A DNA stretch of 64,000 bases from Podocnemis expansa (lineage: Eukaryota; Chordata; Testudines; Podocnemididae), in the NCBI GenBank assembly GCA_007922195.1, contig ML681991.1:48590089-48654088 (forward strand), read 5' to 3'. Below the pieces are notes generated by a model. It searched no databases and was not told the DNA's origin. It was given only the letters and a program-made list of their open reading frames with translations. The translations under genes and the position numbers were made by a program. Positions 11,501 through 23,075 of this stretch are shown in pieces; position 1 is the first letter of the stretch, and every line of letters begins with the position of its first letter.

Positions 11501-12760
11501 GCTTGTTAACGCCTAAACTTTTGCTTCACCTGAACTGTATCTATCAAGGAAATTTCCACAGGATGGATCTGTGGGACACTTTTCCTGGTATTTATTTACA
11601 TAGCTCTGAGCCATCATGAAATGCAAGCCGTCATGAAACACAACCTCATCCCCTATCTTTGTGACCCAGCCTTCTGGCCAGATTTTAAACTCCACTGTGG
11701 TTGTTTCACAGCTCAGATCTAGATGTGGAGCTGTTCCATGTCACTCAAACATTGCCCATTCAGGTTGGCAAGCCCCCCATTCTGAAACTCAGAAAGGGGA
11801 TTTCAAAGACATTCTTTTGATGTGCTGTTTTTATAACAGCCCTTCTTTTCATAGCCAATTTTGCCACAATACCAGCATTTAACAGGGCTGCTTCCCTAAA
11901 CTGTTGCATTTTTACCAATTTTCCAAAAGATTTCCCTGTTTCTAACAGTGCACTAATGTTGTGAATCAGATGATAATCCCCTGTTCATCAGACATGGTAG
12001 GAATGGATTCATACCTGCAGACCTCCTGGGAGTCAGCTTCCATCTTCCTCCTCAGCAGATGCTTCCTTTTCTGGTCCATGGCGACAAGGCAAGAATCATA
12101 TTCCGCGGCAAATTCCAGAGCCTCTCGGGCCGGGGTGTCCTGAGGTACCTTTCATTCACTTTTCAGTCTTCAGATCAAGCCGGGTCTCTGCAAACTGCTA
12201 CATTATCAATTTCAGCTCAGTTTGAGGGCCAGCTTCAAACCACATATCCAGGCTTTCTACCAGAACTCAAGAAATTACTCTCTTCCAGGTGTAGGTCCTG
12301 CACAGCATCAGAACAAGGTCATTTACACTGATTTATATGAACTCCTAAACTTTCTGTCCCTCTTCCCAGCTGCTCATAGTGTTGAACAGAGGCAAATAAA
12401 TCTCATAAAAGGCAATGAGATTTTGCATCTTTTGAGCAGGGACAGGCCAACCTCTCCACTCTGGGCACTGGTGGGTTAAAAACTGGGCAGAGAAGCTTGG
12501 AAATGCCTCATCCAAGTCCCCTGGTTGACCCAATTCCAGTCAAAGCAGCAGCTGCTTTCCAGTGGGGTTTATAACTCTTTGATTTCCTTCTCAAGATGAT
12601 TTCTCTAAATCTTGGCTGTAGTTCACCTTCCTTAGCAAATTCCAAACTGGCTAGAGCTTTCCTGTTCTCCCTGATTTTGTGAAAAAATTTCAGATCAATG
12701 TCAGCATCTGCCTTGCTGGTCCTGGCTTGAAATGTTCCAGCTGGACTTCCCAAGTTTTCT
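11500..12760 (-). pseudogene. Retroviral-type gag relic with a nucleocapsid zinc knuckle
   Basis: Minus-strand frames between 12753 and 11513 read like a worn gag polyprotein. The clearest sign is at about 11880-11828, where the minus strand encodes Cys-x2-Cys-x4-Tyr-x4-Cys, the retroviral nucleocapsid knuckle spacing with the histidine replaced by tyrosine. The knuckle is followed by a lysine-rich stretch. Upstream frames (12753-12508 and 12533-12345) are charged and helical in character, as capsid regions are, but carry no unambiguous major-homology motif. Stops and frame changes separate the segments, so no product is expected. It could derive from an endogenous retrovirus or a Gypsy-type element. 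Confidence 0.5.
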
Positions 12761-14144
12761 GGATTCCTTGTAGTTGTTGTTCCAATTAAAAAAAAAAAGA
12801 GTCATGTGGCTGTTCCAATAGAGACATCATCACATCACCACCACCTCCCCATCAGCCCTCAGCCCTTTCTCTGAAAGCTCCAGCAGCTGTTTTAAATCCT
12901 GCTGGAAAAGCCTCCAGTTCTTGTTTTACTTCCTTTTGGGCCATCAGTGAGCAACAGCATTATAGGCTCCTGTGACAGACCACTCCCCAGATCCAGTCTG
13001 ATGTGCTGCCATAACTGGCCAATTCCCACTCCTGAACCTTGATTCACCCCGCTTTGCCAAGTGACCACTCGCTCCTGAGTCAGTCCACTCGGGCCTCTGG
13101 CATGGAATCAGTCCTAGGCAGTGCATGCATGCCCCCTGGCTACTCAAGAGACTGTCTTCCAGCAAGCACCCCCAGCCCCAGTTACTACACCAGGAGCCCC
13201 TGTCTACAAAGATTGAGACCCAGTCCCAAACACCGCACACTCAAGTCCATCCATTTAACGAAGAAATGGATTGCGCCCAGCCTCCTTCACTTACACCCTC
13301 TAAAGATCACGCAGCTTTAGGTAAAACAACTGCTACCTTATTGATCAGATTAGGATTCTAAGTGAGAATATGGCCAATCATGGCAGAATCACAGTATAAG
13401 TGAGTCAGGAGAGACCACAAGAAAATAAAAGGTAAAACATGCATGCTAACCTAATACTGCTACTTAAACTAACCTCATAGTCCAAACAAGTTTATGCTCA
13501 AGGTGTTCAGCTGTTAGATGTTAGCACAGCCAGTCTCTGCTTGAGGCAAGGCAGAGCCAAGATCTTGCTTGAAGTTGTTTCGAGCAGGAGCGTCCTAGCC
13601 CAAAAGCCCATGAATCCTCCAGGTGTGTCTCAATATCTCCACGCTCGATCTCTCTCTTTCTGGGCTGAGATGATCTCTTTGTCTCTTCACAGACACCTCT
13701 ATTAGTATACCTTTGTCTCTCAGCTAGTTGTTTGCTCACTGCTGCTGGGGGGATCTCCATATGTTCCCCCAATCCTGAGCCATGGAAAGCATGTTACATG
13801 TTTGTTCACACACATGAAGTTGTGGGAAACATATCATCATAGAAATCATGTAGAATAGGTTATTAGGATCCATAAAGAAACATTGCACGGTGTAACCTGC
13901 AACAAATCATGCAATTCCAGAGTATAAATGAACAGAAAAATCATGTAGCTCATGATCCAGGGTGCACAGATGTGCACACCGTGGTAGCTCCATCTATCTA
14001 CAGCATGACTGCCAAAACACAAGCTTTCGCTTTGGAAACTAGATCCCTTTTCTAACACTAGTGACCTAGGTGGTTAGCCAAAGTTCAGGGTGTAGAAGCT
14101 TGTTTCTCTCAGGAAAAGAACTGATGGTGGTGTCAAGTGATTCT
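12760..14144. other. No recognised gene; possibly flank or LTR of the gag relic
   Basis: An A-rich run at 12787-12799 and generally worn sequence. If the gag relic belongs to one provirus, its 5' LTR would fall here, but I could not fix LTR ends. Confidence 0.3.
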
Positions 14145-14300
14145 ATATATATTATTACAAAGGGGTAGCTGTGTTAACCTAGTTCAGCAGAACAAACAAA
14201 CAAACAAGGAGTCCTGTGGCACTTAAAGACTAACAAATTTATTTATTGCATCAGCTTTCATGGGAGAAAATCAGATGCTTTGAAGATGAGGGAACTTACA
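14145..14300 (+). repeat. Dispersed short repeat, copy 1
   Basis: It contains gtggcacttaaagactaac followed by an atcagctttcatggg block. The same arrangement occurs at 31060-31165 (gggcaccttaaagactaac, then gagcttttgtgggc). This is a common dispersed short repeat in turtles as I recall it. Its class is not determined. Confidence 0.6.
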
Positions 14301-14725
14301 GAATGGAAGGAAACAAATACAGGGAAGTGTAAGCCATGGGACCACGTTGCACTGTAACAGCAAATCAAAGCAGTTGTTAATATTTAAACGCTTGGGAAGA
14401 GCATATAGAGGAAGATGAGGTCAAATCTGCAAATAAATTTGAGCTCTGCAGCTTCTCTTTGAAGCCTTGATCTTGTATTCATCTGTCTGAGCACAGCAAC
14501 TGGTGAATCATCACTGGCGGGGACCTTGAAGTGAACTAGCACAGAAGAAGCCCAAGAAAGAAAACAACAGAACACCATTAGTAATCACCTACAACCCACT
14601 AGTCAGAGCTGTACAGCACATCATGAAGGATCTACAGCCTATTCTACAAGACATTCCCACACTCCCTCAAGCCTTTGAAACAGGCCTCTCCTTGCTTACA
14701 GAACCCCCCCAACCTAAAACAGATA

Positions 14726-15933
14726 GGCTATGTCCACACATAGCTGGTTATTTCAAAATAAGTTATTCAATATTGACAGACAGCTGTTACACCCACTGTT
14801 TTCTGCAGTACCTTCAGCAGTGCCAGCAGTCTTTGGCAGTACCTTCATGGGGAGAAAACACCAGCTTCTAATGGGCTCCTTTGGTCTAGCAAAGAAAGCC
14901 ACCACCAGGGCCAATGGCTGGACAGTAAAACTAGACGAATTCAAATTAGAAATAAACATGGGCATCACAGCCATTGGGCCTCTAGGGCATGGGCCCCGCA
15001 TCTCCCTAGCAGTGCCCTGGATCCAGCTCTGGCCACCTGCCACTGGCCTGCAGCACCGGGAGCCAGATCCAGGCTGGGGCCACCTGCTGTGCCTGGCTGG
15101 CAGCACAGCAGCAGGGGCTGGATCAGGTCCACTCAGCTGCCTGCCACTTGCTGGCAGTGGCAGGGGCCAGATGCGGCTGAGTCACCTGCTGCTTGTGGGC
15201 ATCAGCTGGGGCCAGATCGAGCTTACCTGGGCCACCTGTTGCTTGCTAGCAGTGGCTGGAGCCAGATCAGGCCTTGGGGCAGAAGGGGAGGGACCCCCTG
15301 GGTCCCAACCCTTTTTTGGGGACAGCAATACTCCTGGAAATAAGGCATACTTTTTGACAGTGGTGTTGATAAGGAGTAGATTGTCTCTCTGTCATCAGAA
15401 GAGTAGACCTTTGTGGAAAATGCTTTAGCTGGGCACAGTGATTGGTCAGCTGAAGAGTAACTGGGTGAAATTCTCTGACTTTTGCTGTATAGGAAGTCAG
15501 AGTAAATTATGGAATATGCTTTTGTCACATACCATCAAAAGATCATCCTAGCTCAAGGAACAAGGGGTATGTCCACACAGGCTTGTTTTGAAATAAGAAG
15601 CGGCATGTCCACATGGCGCACCATTATTTCGAAACCGTTAAACCTTGCATCTAATCAAAATAGCTGTTGTTTCGAAATGGTTGTTTCGAAACAACGGCGT
15701 TTGGACATGTTGTTTCAAAACAACACCATTGTTTCAAAACAACATGTCCGAAAGGCCTTGTTTCGAAATAACCATTTCGAAACAAGGGCTATTTCGAAAG
15801 CAGGCTTTCCCTTAATTCGAATTAACAAACTGTTAATTCAAATTAACTTATTTCAAAATAAGGACTTTATTTCGAAATAACTCATTTTGAAATGGGTTAT
15901 TTTGAAATAATGATGTATGTGTGGACATAGCCC
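14726..15933. mobile_element. Palindrome-rich TIR elements, composite (copy 2)
   Basis: The outer ends are ggctatgtccacaca at 14726 and tgtgtggacatagccc ending at 15933. A second left end, ggtatgtccacacagg, starts near 15565, so at least one complete miniature element of about 370 bases (15564-15933) sits at the right side. The interior of that element is packed with tttcgaaa/ttatttcgaaataa palindromes. The left part may be the end of a second copy, with a minisatellite at 15000-15300 between. Confidence 0.65.
15000..15300. repeat. Minisatellite of about 65-base units (GGGGCCAGATC...CACCTGC)
   Basis: Imperfect copies of a unit with ggggccagatc, cacctgctgcttg and gctggcagtgg recur about four to five times. 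The 232-residue plus-strand frame at 14730-15428 exists because of this array and is not taken as a gene. Confidence 0.6.
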
Positions 15934-15939
15934 TACGCA

Positions 15940-16879
15940 AAAACTCAGTGCAGAAAATAGCTTTCCCATAGTCCAGATCACTCTTTCAGCCAAACATCGA
16001 CATAACTACAACCACCAAGTATTGTTAATAAACTTCATTAAATCAGGCCCAAGGCTGTCTTCCTTGTTCTGTCCCAGAACACAGAATGTGACTTTAGGTG
16101 GATTTTTTTTTTTTTCTGGTATAAAAATAGGCTTTCCTAGTGACGATTGTTCATCAGATCCCCTCAAACCTTTGCTTTTTAGAGCAATGTTTCTCCGCTT
16201 CTGGTTGCTGTAAAGCTGGGGACAGGTGTCGTGCTAGGCCTGAGAATGCCAAGCCATCTTGTAAAATACAGGACCAAAATCTAACCTTTGAAGACATATT
16301 ATGGGAAAATACATTAGTAGTGTTACGAGTAGGCTAGGGCTTTGATGCACGTGTGTGTCATTTGTGATTTCTTGATGATGTTTACATGTATGCTGTTGGA
16401 CATTAGCAAGGTAAATGAACTGTTTTCCTATCTGTTACTATTGTTCTATTGGAAGGAGTCAAAAGGGAACATAGACATCTAAAATGGACCTTTGTACCAA
16501 TGTAAACTGTCTCTTAATGGTGCTAATGCAGCTAATTACATGTGGTGCCCAGAAGGTGAAGGTTTTAATTCAAAGGACAATATACATTACTATTCTCCAC
16601 TTATGCAGGTATCTGGGAACTGTCAAAGCCCACATGAGGAAATGACCTGCAAATGCCCACCTTGCTACAACTATAAAAGGGAGTAGGGAACATAATCCCT
16701 TTATCTCACATCTGTCCAAGCCCCTCAGGGAAAGTTTGGGCTGCAGGATTGAGATCCCAACCAGCACTGGGCTGGAAACCACCCTGCCAATTCCCAGGGG
16801 AACATTAGAACCAACTCTGCACCTGGACTATTTGTCCTCTACTCCTTAAAACAAGATTTCTAACAACTGAAGTGTTACC
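15940..16879. other. No recognised gene
   Basis: A poly-T run at 16106-16116 and unclassified sequence. Nothing else can be supported. Confidence 0.35.
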
Positions 16880-17180
16880 AGCTGTGCCCACCAACTCTGG
16901 GTATGCTCATTAATTAGGGTTACTTTCTCTTTCGGAAAGATGGTAATTCTATTAGTGTGCTGCTTGTGTCACTTGTGTTTCTATGTAGGTACGTCTGAGC
17001 AGACCGGGTCTATCAGCACTCTCAGCTGACCCCTTATGTGTCCCTGAACTCATTAGGCTGGGTCACACAGCACTTCTCTGCTGCTACCTGTACCAAACCA
17101 AACTAGGCTTGATTATGGATCTTGAGCAGGCTGGGTCAAAACAGCACTTTTCAGCTGTCACCCTTATATGCCCCTGGAGT
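16880..17180 (+). repeat. Dispersed repeat, copy A (partner at 63690-64000)
   Basis: About 300 bases match the last 310 bases of the window closely, including gaccgggtctatcagcactc, tgaccccttatgtgtccctg and aactaggcttgattatggat. Both are in the same orientation. The block carries internal repeats of an aggctgggtcacacagcact phrase. It resembles part of an LTR-type element, but the class is not established. Confidence 0.75.
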
Positions 17181-18380
17181 CAATCAGGCTAATATTCCCA
17201 TCAATAAGCAAACCTTACAGGGTTGTGGGCATCACAGGGGTCTTTAGCTAGGTAATAGAAGCATTGCTGCAAAGCAATATAAAGAAACCAAGATCACAAA
17301 GGAGAAGGAATGATGTCTTAAAAGAGTCTGGAAGCTGGCTTGATTACAAAAGGAATTTTATTTCTAGGTATCTAAAACTTGCACTAATAATAATAATAAC
17401 AAAAGCGAACACCCCAAAATACCCAGTTACAGCATTAATAAACATACAAGGAAAAACACCCAGCTACAATATTACCTAGATTCTACTTTATCAGGTCTAA
17501 AGAAAGTGAGTCATAATTAAACAAGGGGGGAGGGGAGAGGAAGGAGAGACAAAGAGAGAGAGAGAGGTTGTGGGGGGGGGTGTCTCACCACTCTGTGTAG
17601 CAGAAAGGGTCCCAGGTTGTACAGATCAGGGTCAGAGGCTGGATGGAAACAAAGCTCCCACAGCAATCAGCAAAGAAGAGGACAAGCCAAGTCCCACTGG
17701 AAATGATACAACTTTAGATCCAACCATCACGACTCAATCCAAACTCACACAGACAGGATCCAGTTAGGACTTAGACAGGACACACAGTACTGTACTGTTG
17801 GATATGGGTAAAGGTTTTTTTATATATGTACTTGTTTAAGTGGCCATACACATTCCTGGCTGGGTGTAATAGTTTAGAGAAGCTCACAATACATTCAGGC
17901 AGACTCAGTATTTTGGGTATCAGTTATCATGTCTGTGACTAGAATGATCCGATAATTGCTGAGTTTGTTCATGTTGGCATGAGATCCTCCATCATGAAAT
18001 GCTTCCCTGCTTCTTCAATCCCAGAGTTCAGTGCGGTTCCTGCTTCTTCAATCCCTGGGTTCAGTACAGTTCTTGCTTTGGAGCCTGGCTCTCCATAGTC
18101 AATGCAAATGAAGCTCCATTTACTGTACTGATGGCTTTTGGATATGGGTAGAAAAGGATGTCTCCCATTTCCTACTGTTTTTGGTTTTCAGTTTAAGCAG
18201 AGGTTGGGGGATGTGTGTTGGGGGTGGGGGGGAAGGCACAGGCTGGATACTATGCTCTGATTCCTCAAGAACACAGAGCTAACACACAACAGAAGCTGTG
18301 AACCAAGGACTTAAACCCATCTAAGTATTGGATGTATACCTAAGACCTGCAAACTCTGAATTCTTCAAGGACTTATTTTC
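17180..18380. other. No recognised gene; GA-rich simple sequence inside
   Basis: A purine run with gagagagagag lies near 17545-17580, ending in a G run. Two near-identical phrases around cttcttcaatccc at 18010 and 18047 indicate a small local duplication. The remainder is unclassified. Confidence 0.4.
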
Positions 18381-18860
18381 TATGGATTCTAAATCATTTG
18401 TATATATGTGATCCACTTTGACCCTATAATATGTCTCATTTTGTTTCTTTTTATATTAAACCTTTTGTTTTAGTTACTAAAGAACTGGCTGACAGCATGG
18501 TATCTTGGATAAGATCCAAACTCATACTGTTCTGTGTAATGTGGCTTCCCCTTTGGTGTCAGAAGAAACTGCTCTGGGTAAAGTACTTGGAGTTTTAAGC
18601 AACTTCTCTCTTTACCAGACCTAGTGGCTGTACAGGGGACCAGTGACTGAAATGCATTAAAGGGAGCTGAATATATTTTATGGTGGCTTCTTGATATCCC
18701 ATGTGGGAGATCAGAAGCATTGTTTGTGACTGGTTGGGGAGCTTATCTCCAGGTAACCCACCATTGCTGGGAGAATCTGCTCTCCTTTTTGCATCTTGCC
18801 CGGATCTTTGCATATTCAGGTGGTTATCCAAGAGGCCTGGGTCACAACAGGAATAATTTT
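18380..18860 (+). repeat. Dispersed repeat, copy 1 (partner at 31435-31868, minus)
   Basis: It contains ctaaatcatttgtatatatg, ttttagttactaaag, the gcttgcccggatctttg region near 18792, and gaggcctgggtcacaac at its end. The same landmarks in the same order occur on the minus strand at 31868-31435. The 128-residue minus-strand frame overlapping it is not considered a gene. Confidence 0.7.
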
Positions 18861-19429
18861 TTTTTCCACAAAAAGTTAACATTCTCCCCCCAGCGCTAGC
18901 CTGAGGTGGTAGAGGAAACACTGAAGCCAGGACAGCAAACAAAATGACCACACTGGATTCATTGCAAAAAAAAAATCTCATGATTTCTAAGCTGATCTGA
19001 GGACTTCTTGGAGCCGTGGCTCAAGATATTTGGACCACTGAATTTAGTAGCACACAGAGGGATGGCTGCTATCAAATGTGTTGGATTATACAACACAAAC
19101 AGGAAATTGTCCTTCTCTCACATGCCCCTAATAAGCAGCCATTGTTTCCTCCAGGACTCTGATCTGTGCCCTGGTTTTGTCTCCTTCCTTTGATTTAACA
19201 CCTGGCTGTCCAGTAGGGTCATAACAAACCCATAACCTGAGGATTGTGTGACCAAACTCTTCCACTTTGCTCCCTCCTTCTCCATGGTGGCATGATGCAA
19301 TGTCACATTGCAGAAGAGGGAAACATACCAAGTTAACAGCAGGGACTGTGTAGCTGTTGGCACATCCCATTGATCAGTGGAGTCACCGCCTGTTAGCCTA
19401 TTTCCCCAACCTGGCTTGTGAAAGCTTCT

Positions 19430-21083
19430 CTTGTGTAAGTTTTTTCCCACTGTCATGGTGCGAGCAGCTTGGCCCAGACCACAGGGAGGGATCCAATATG
19501 TCCCAACCATCAACTGATATTGTATGAGCAGGCAACAGTGTGTAGCATGGGGATAAACCCTAGGGCCTTGCTCCCTGCCTGGGATGATGTTTGGGTGCCA
19601 GAGGATGGAGTGATAGACAGCCCAGTTTGGGACACATCTGGGGCTGGAAGTTTATGAGAATCAGATTTTCTGGGGCTTACTCTGAGCAAGGCTGGGCTGG
19701 ACTCAGCTCCCACTACCAGCAAAGTCCAGAGTGATTCTGATTTAGGGGTAGGGCTGGGGCTCAGTATCAGCAGGTAAGAAGGGATGGGAATGGGGCAGGC
19801 TCTGGTCTGGGGCCAATTCACACTAACACCAGTGACAACAGTGAAAGCCATGGGTCCTGGCTCAAGCAAGACAGACAGACAAACACATCCTTCCACCATA
19901 ACATGCAACCTCCCATCCACATGCACAAACACAATCACAGACATTTATGCAGATCACCCCACTTAGACCTGTGTAAACAGAAGTGATCCTCGGTGCACAA
20001 CCATACCCATACAGTCACCTCCAGACATGCTCCAACCTTCCAGAATGGGTTGGGTTAGGTTCAAGGGCACCGCCAGGACATACGGACATGGGGTGTTTGG
20101 CTCAGACAAACAGCCTAGGGAGAGCTTTTGTGCAGAGTGCTCTCTGGAGGGAGGCATGGGATGGAGGAAACAAAACACCTCCTTTTGTTTAATTCTTCAC
20201 ACATACTGTGTAAATCAACCCAAAGATACCTTACTTCATCACCAGTTTCTCCTCTCAGCAGGACTAACCTGCAGGCCCTAAAATGTGACTAAGCGCTCTG
20301 CTCAAACAAAGGGAGTAACACCCCTAAACATTCCCAGAAACACACACTGGCAGGTACAACACGCACTGGTTCCTCTGTGCATTCAACAGAGGTACCGTTC
20401 ATGCCTATGTACTTGTGCACTCACAGAGAGAAACAATCACAGTCTATCTCTCTCACACACGCAGAACAGGGCTTGGCCACTCCAGCAGCAGGTGCAGGGA
20501 CACATACACTTCAGTTCAATCACACTCCATTGTCACACCATACCATGCCAAGATTGCTACCTGCCCACCCAGTATTACCAAACACAGCAGCCCAGTGCTG
20601 CCCATTCCATTGCCTTCATTTCTTTCCCACACCCAGCCATGCTTTATAGAACAGACCTCAGAAAGGAAGGAGACTTAGGGACCCAGAGGTGCCTGAGGCC
20701 CCTCACTGATGGGAATTGCTGCCCCACCCCACAGAGGTGTGGTGGACTGTGCCTGAGAACAGGGAATCTCCAAAACTGTGACAGGCTGGCCCAGCCCTGA
20801 GAACCTGACCCCACAAACAACTTGTGTCACCCCAGAGCCATGCCAGCAGTTGCTCTGGATTTTTACTGATGGTAGAGGTGGGTCTATGAGCTGGGCAATG
20901 AAAAGAGACCAGAGCAGAGGGGCCTGAAAGTCAGGACTTCTGGGTTCAGCACCCAGCTCCATGAGGGGAGCGGAGTCTGGTGCTTACAGCTGGGTGGGCT
21001 TGGGAGTCAGGATTCCTGGGATCTCTCTCCAGCTCCAGGAGGGGTGTGGTGTCTTCCTCTATTCTTCTCCTCTTGCCCAATAG
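19430..21083 (+). repeat. Upstream block of the RNase duplication unit (worn copy, for the 21.1-kb relic)
   Basis: From 19460 the phrases about the accatcaactgat, gccttgctccctgcctggg and ctctggtctggggccaat regions match the upstream blocks that precede the other RNase copies at 25.8, 30.7, 38.6 and 42.6 kb. Short CA-rich stretches and a tRNA-derived SINE-like segment (tcaggattcctggg near 21008) follow, in the same order as in the other units. Confidence 0.5.
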
Positions 21084-21350
21084 TGGGTCTGTCCAGTGAC
21101 AAGCCAGGCCAGGGCTCCCAGGGGGCCCCACACTTGCACCTCTTCAGGTTGCTGGCCATCTGCCTGTCCCAGTCCCCACAGCTCAAAGCCTGACATGCCG
21201 ACTGCCACAAGTCCAATGCCAGCATACAGCTCTGATAAAGTGCCCCCAGAAACATCCCCAGTCCCCTGGCAAATGGCCACTGACACCTTTGCCCATAGCA
21301 GCCCAGTGGCCCCTGTGCCCCATCACAGGCTGGCTGGGTGTGATGACTGA
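21084..21350 (+). pseudogene. RNase A family relic (oldest copy in the cluster)
   Basis: An acceptor-like cccaatag precedes gggtctgtccagtgacaag, which matches the 5' end of the coding exon of the intact copy at 36.2 kb (gtcaatccagtgacaag). Both start codons expected there have decayed. A leucine-rich stretch ending ctgcctgtcccag matches the signal-peptide end. Near 21268-21290 the bases caaatggccactgacacctt align with the segment for the family signature Cys-Lys-x-x-Asn-Thr-Phe. The reading frame cannot be followed between these landmarks, so it is a dead relic. It occupies the position expected after the upstream block beginning at 19.4 kb. Confidence 0.55.
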
Positions 21351-21431
21351 GCCAGATTCCAGACCAACAGGAGCTGCAAAGCCCATAGCTAGCAGTTGCC
21401 CAGGTACGCGGAGAACTTGAAGGGGTTAGCA

Positions 21432-21817
21432 TGAGTCAGCAGACTCCATTTTGGGTCCTGAGACACCATTTCAGGGACCCAGGGTAGTCACATCTCACCT
21501 GTCCTCACCATCTCCAGGTCAGTCACATGGGCCCAGATGCACCATATTAGGAAATAACCCTTCCCTGACCAGGTGAGGTGACCAGACATACAAGGTATAC
21601 AGCCCCCGACCCTGAATTATGATTGGTTCTGTGTCTGCCTTACCCCTTTTCTGTAGACTGTACTATAAAACCCGCTGTACTGTACCCCTTGGGGAGCTAG
21701 CTCCACGAGATCTCTGTAGGGTAATAAAGCATATATGCGCTGTGACCTCCTCTGTCTTTGTGCGTCTTGGGACCACTTGGATTGACTTGGGGACTACCAG
21801 AGCTTTGTGCTCTAACA
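21432..21817 (+). mobile_element. Probable solo LTR of a retrovirus-like element
   Basis: A TATA-like ctataaaacc at about 21662-21671 is followed 50-60 bases later by aataaa at 21721-21726, then a T/G-rich stretch (ctctgtctttgtgcgtcttg) and an end near gctctaaca. This spacing of TATA, poly(A) signal and GT-rich region is typical of an LTR U3-R-U5. I found no clear target duplication, and both boundaries are estimates. Confidence 0.45.
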
Positions 21818-22461
21818 AACTGGTGTAAAGGCTGATGAAGAGGGTGTTTCCCTGCTCCCCATGCTTAGGAACAGGATGGAAAGCAATCTCCTGGGTCCCT
21901 GAAACCAGATCCGGCTGCCAAAGAAACCCCAGGCCTGGCACTGGGAATTGGATGCTGAGTTCATGTTAACATCTCGACTGGACTTTCCACAGTTCCTAGA
22001 CCATGCAGAAAATGTCAGGCTACACCCTTTTAAGGTACTGCCTCTATCACTAGAAAGCACTCTGAGGAAACCAGCCTGAATCTTAGTGGAGCACGCTCAG
22101 CCTCTGAACCTCAAACCCTGGGGAGATGAAGGGTTCAGTGGCTCTGCGAACTCGATTTGGCTGCCCAACCCTTATGAACCCCCTTCCCTGCCCCACCCTC
22201 AGATGCCCCAGTACCCATTATACAATATAGTATCCCCTTCCCCACCTCTAAACTTTGCTGCCCCAGTGCCCATTATACAGTAAAGTCACCCCTTTCCATC
22301 CCTTTCCCATGTGGAGGTGGAGATAATGATGTGAGAGATTTGTCTCAAGTTTCAGAACATCTGAGGTGTATTTATAAGGGCCTCAGTGTAAGAACCCTGC
22401 CTGGAACCACAACGGCACAGTCAAAGCACTGGCAGAGCAAGGTGTGTCCTAAAAGTTTAGA

Positions 22462-22949
22462 CCAAGGGTAAGCAACCCTTGGAATGCATGCCAAGAGTGG
22501 CACGTGAGTCCATTTGGAGAGATACATAATGCCATCTGTGATACTGTCAAAATTGCTGCTCTTACACCAAAAGCCACTATGTGAAGGTCCTTTCAGTAGC
22601 ATGCCTTGGGAGGGGATCCCCAGGCATGCTGTGAAAAGTGGCCACCCAGAGCAGCTCCTCTCAGAAAGTGCATGATGATGGGTCCTTTCAGCAGCATGCC
22701 TGGAAAGGAGACGCTCTAGGCAGCTTCTCTCTGCAGTGTGCCTGGAGACCTCACATCACTGAGAGGAGCTGCTCTTGGTGGCTGCTTCCCAAGGTATGAC
22801 TGGGGACTCACCACCAACTCCAGCTGTGACTGCCACTGAATGTTGAGATGACAGTGGCTGCTTTTATCATCAGAGAGGACCAATGCTATTGGCTAATGAT
22901 TGGGGAGTAGGGGCCAGCAAGGGAGTCAGCAAAGGTTGCTGATCCCTGG
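22462..22949. mobile_element. hAT-type miniature element (GGGATCAGCAACC ends)
   Basis: The left end ccaagggtaagcaacc and the right end ggttgctgatccctgg are inverted repeats of each other with few mismatches. Ends of this form belong to common non-autonomous hAT elements of amniotes. It has no coding capacity. A clean 8-base target duplication is not visible. Confidence 0.6.
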
Positions 22950-22959
22950 TAGAAGTCTC

Positions 22960-23075
22960 TAACAGGAATGGGTGGGTGAGCTTCTGTGGCCTGCAATGTG
23001 TTGGAGGTCAGAATAGAACTAAATGATCATAATGGTACTTTCCAGTCATAAAGTCTCTGAGTCTATGATAAGTGC
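22960..23075 (+). mobile_element. CR1 LINE 3' end fragment
   Basis: The run from ctgtggcctgcaatgtg through aatgatcataatggtac to gagtctatga follows the typical 3' UTR of sense-strand CR1, which ends in ATTCTATGA-like repeats. Confidence 0.7.

Noticed and set aside
14730..15428. 232-residue plus-strand frame
   Set aside because: It spans a minisatellite and TIR element sequence, has no domain, and similar long frames occur in other phases.
18595..18981. 128-residue minus-strand frame with a signal-peptide-like N-terminus
   Set aside because: It lies largely in a dispersed repeat with a second copy at 31.4 kb in which the frame is not kept.
21007..21432. 141-residue minus-strand frame
   Set aside because: It is antisense to the RNase relic; conserved landmarks are on the plus strand.
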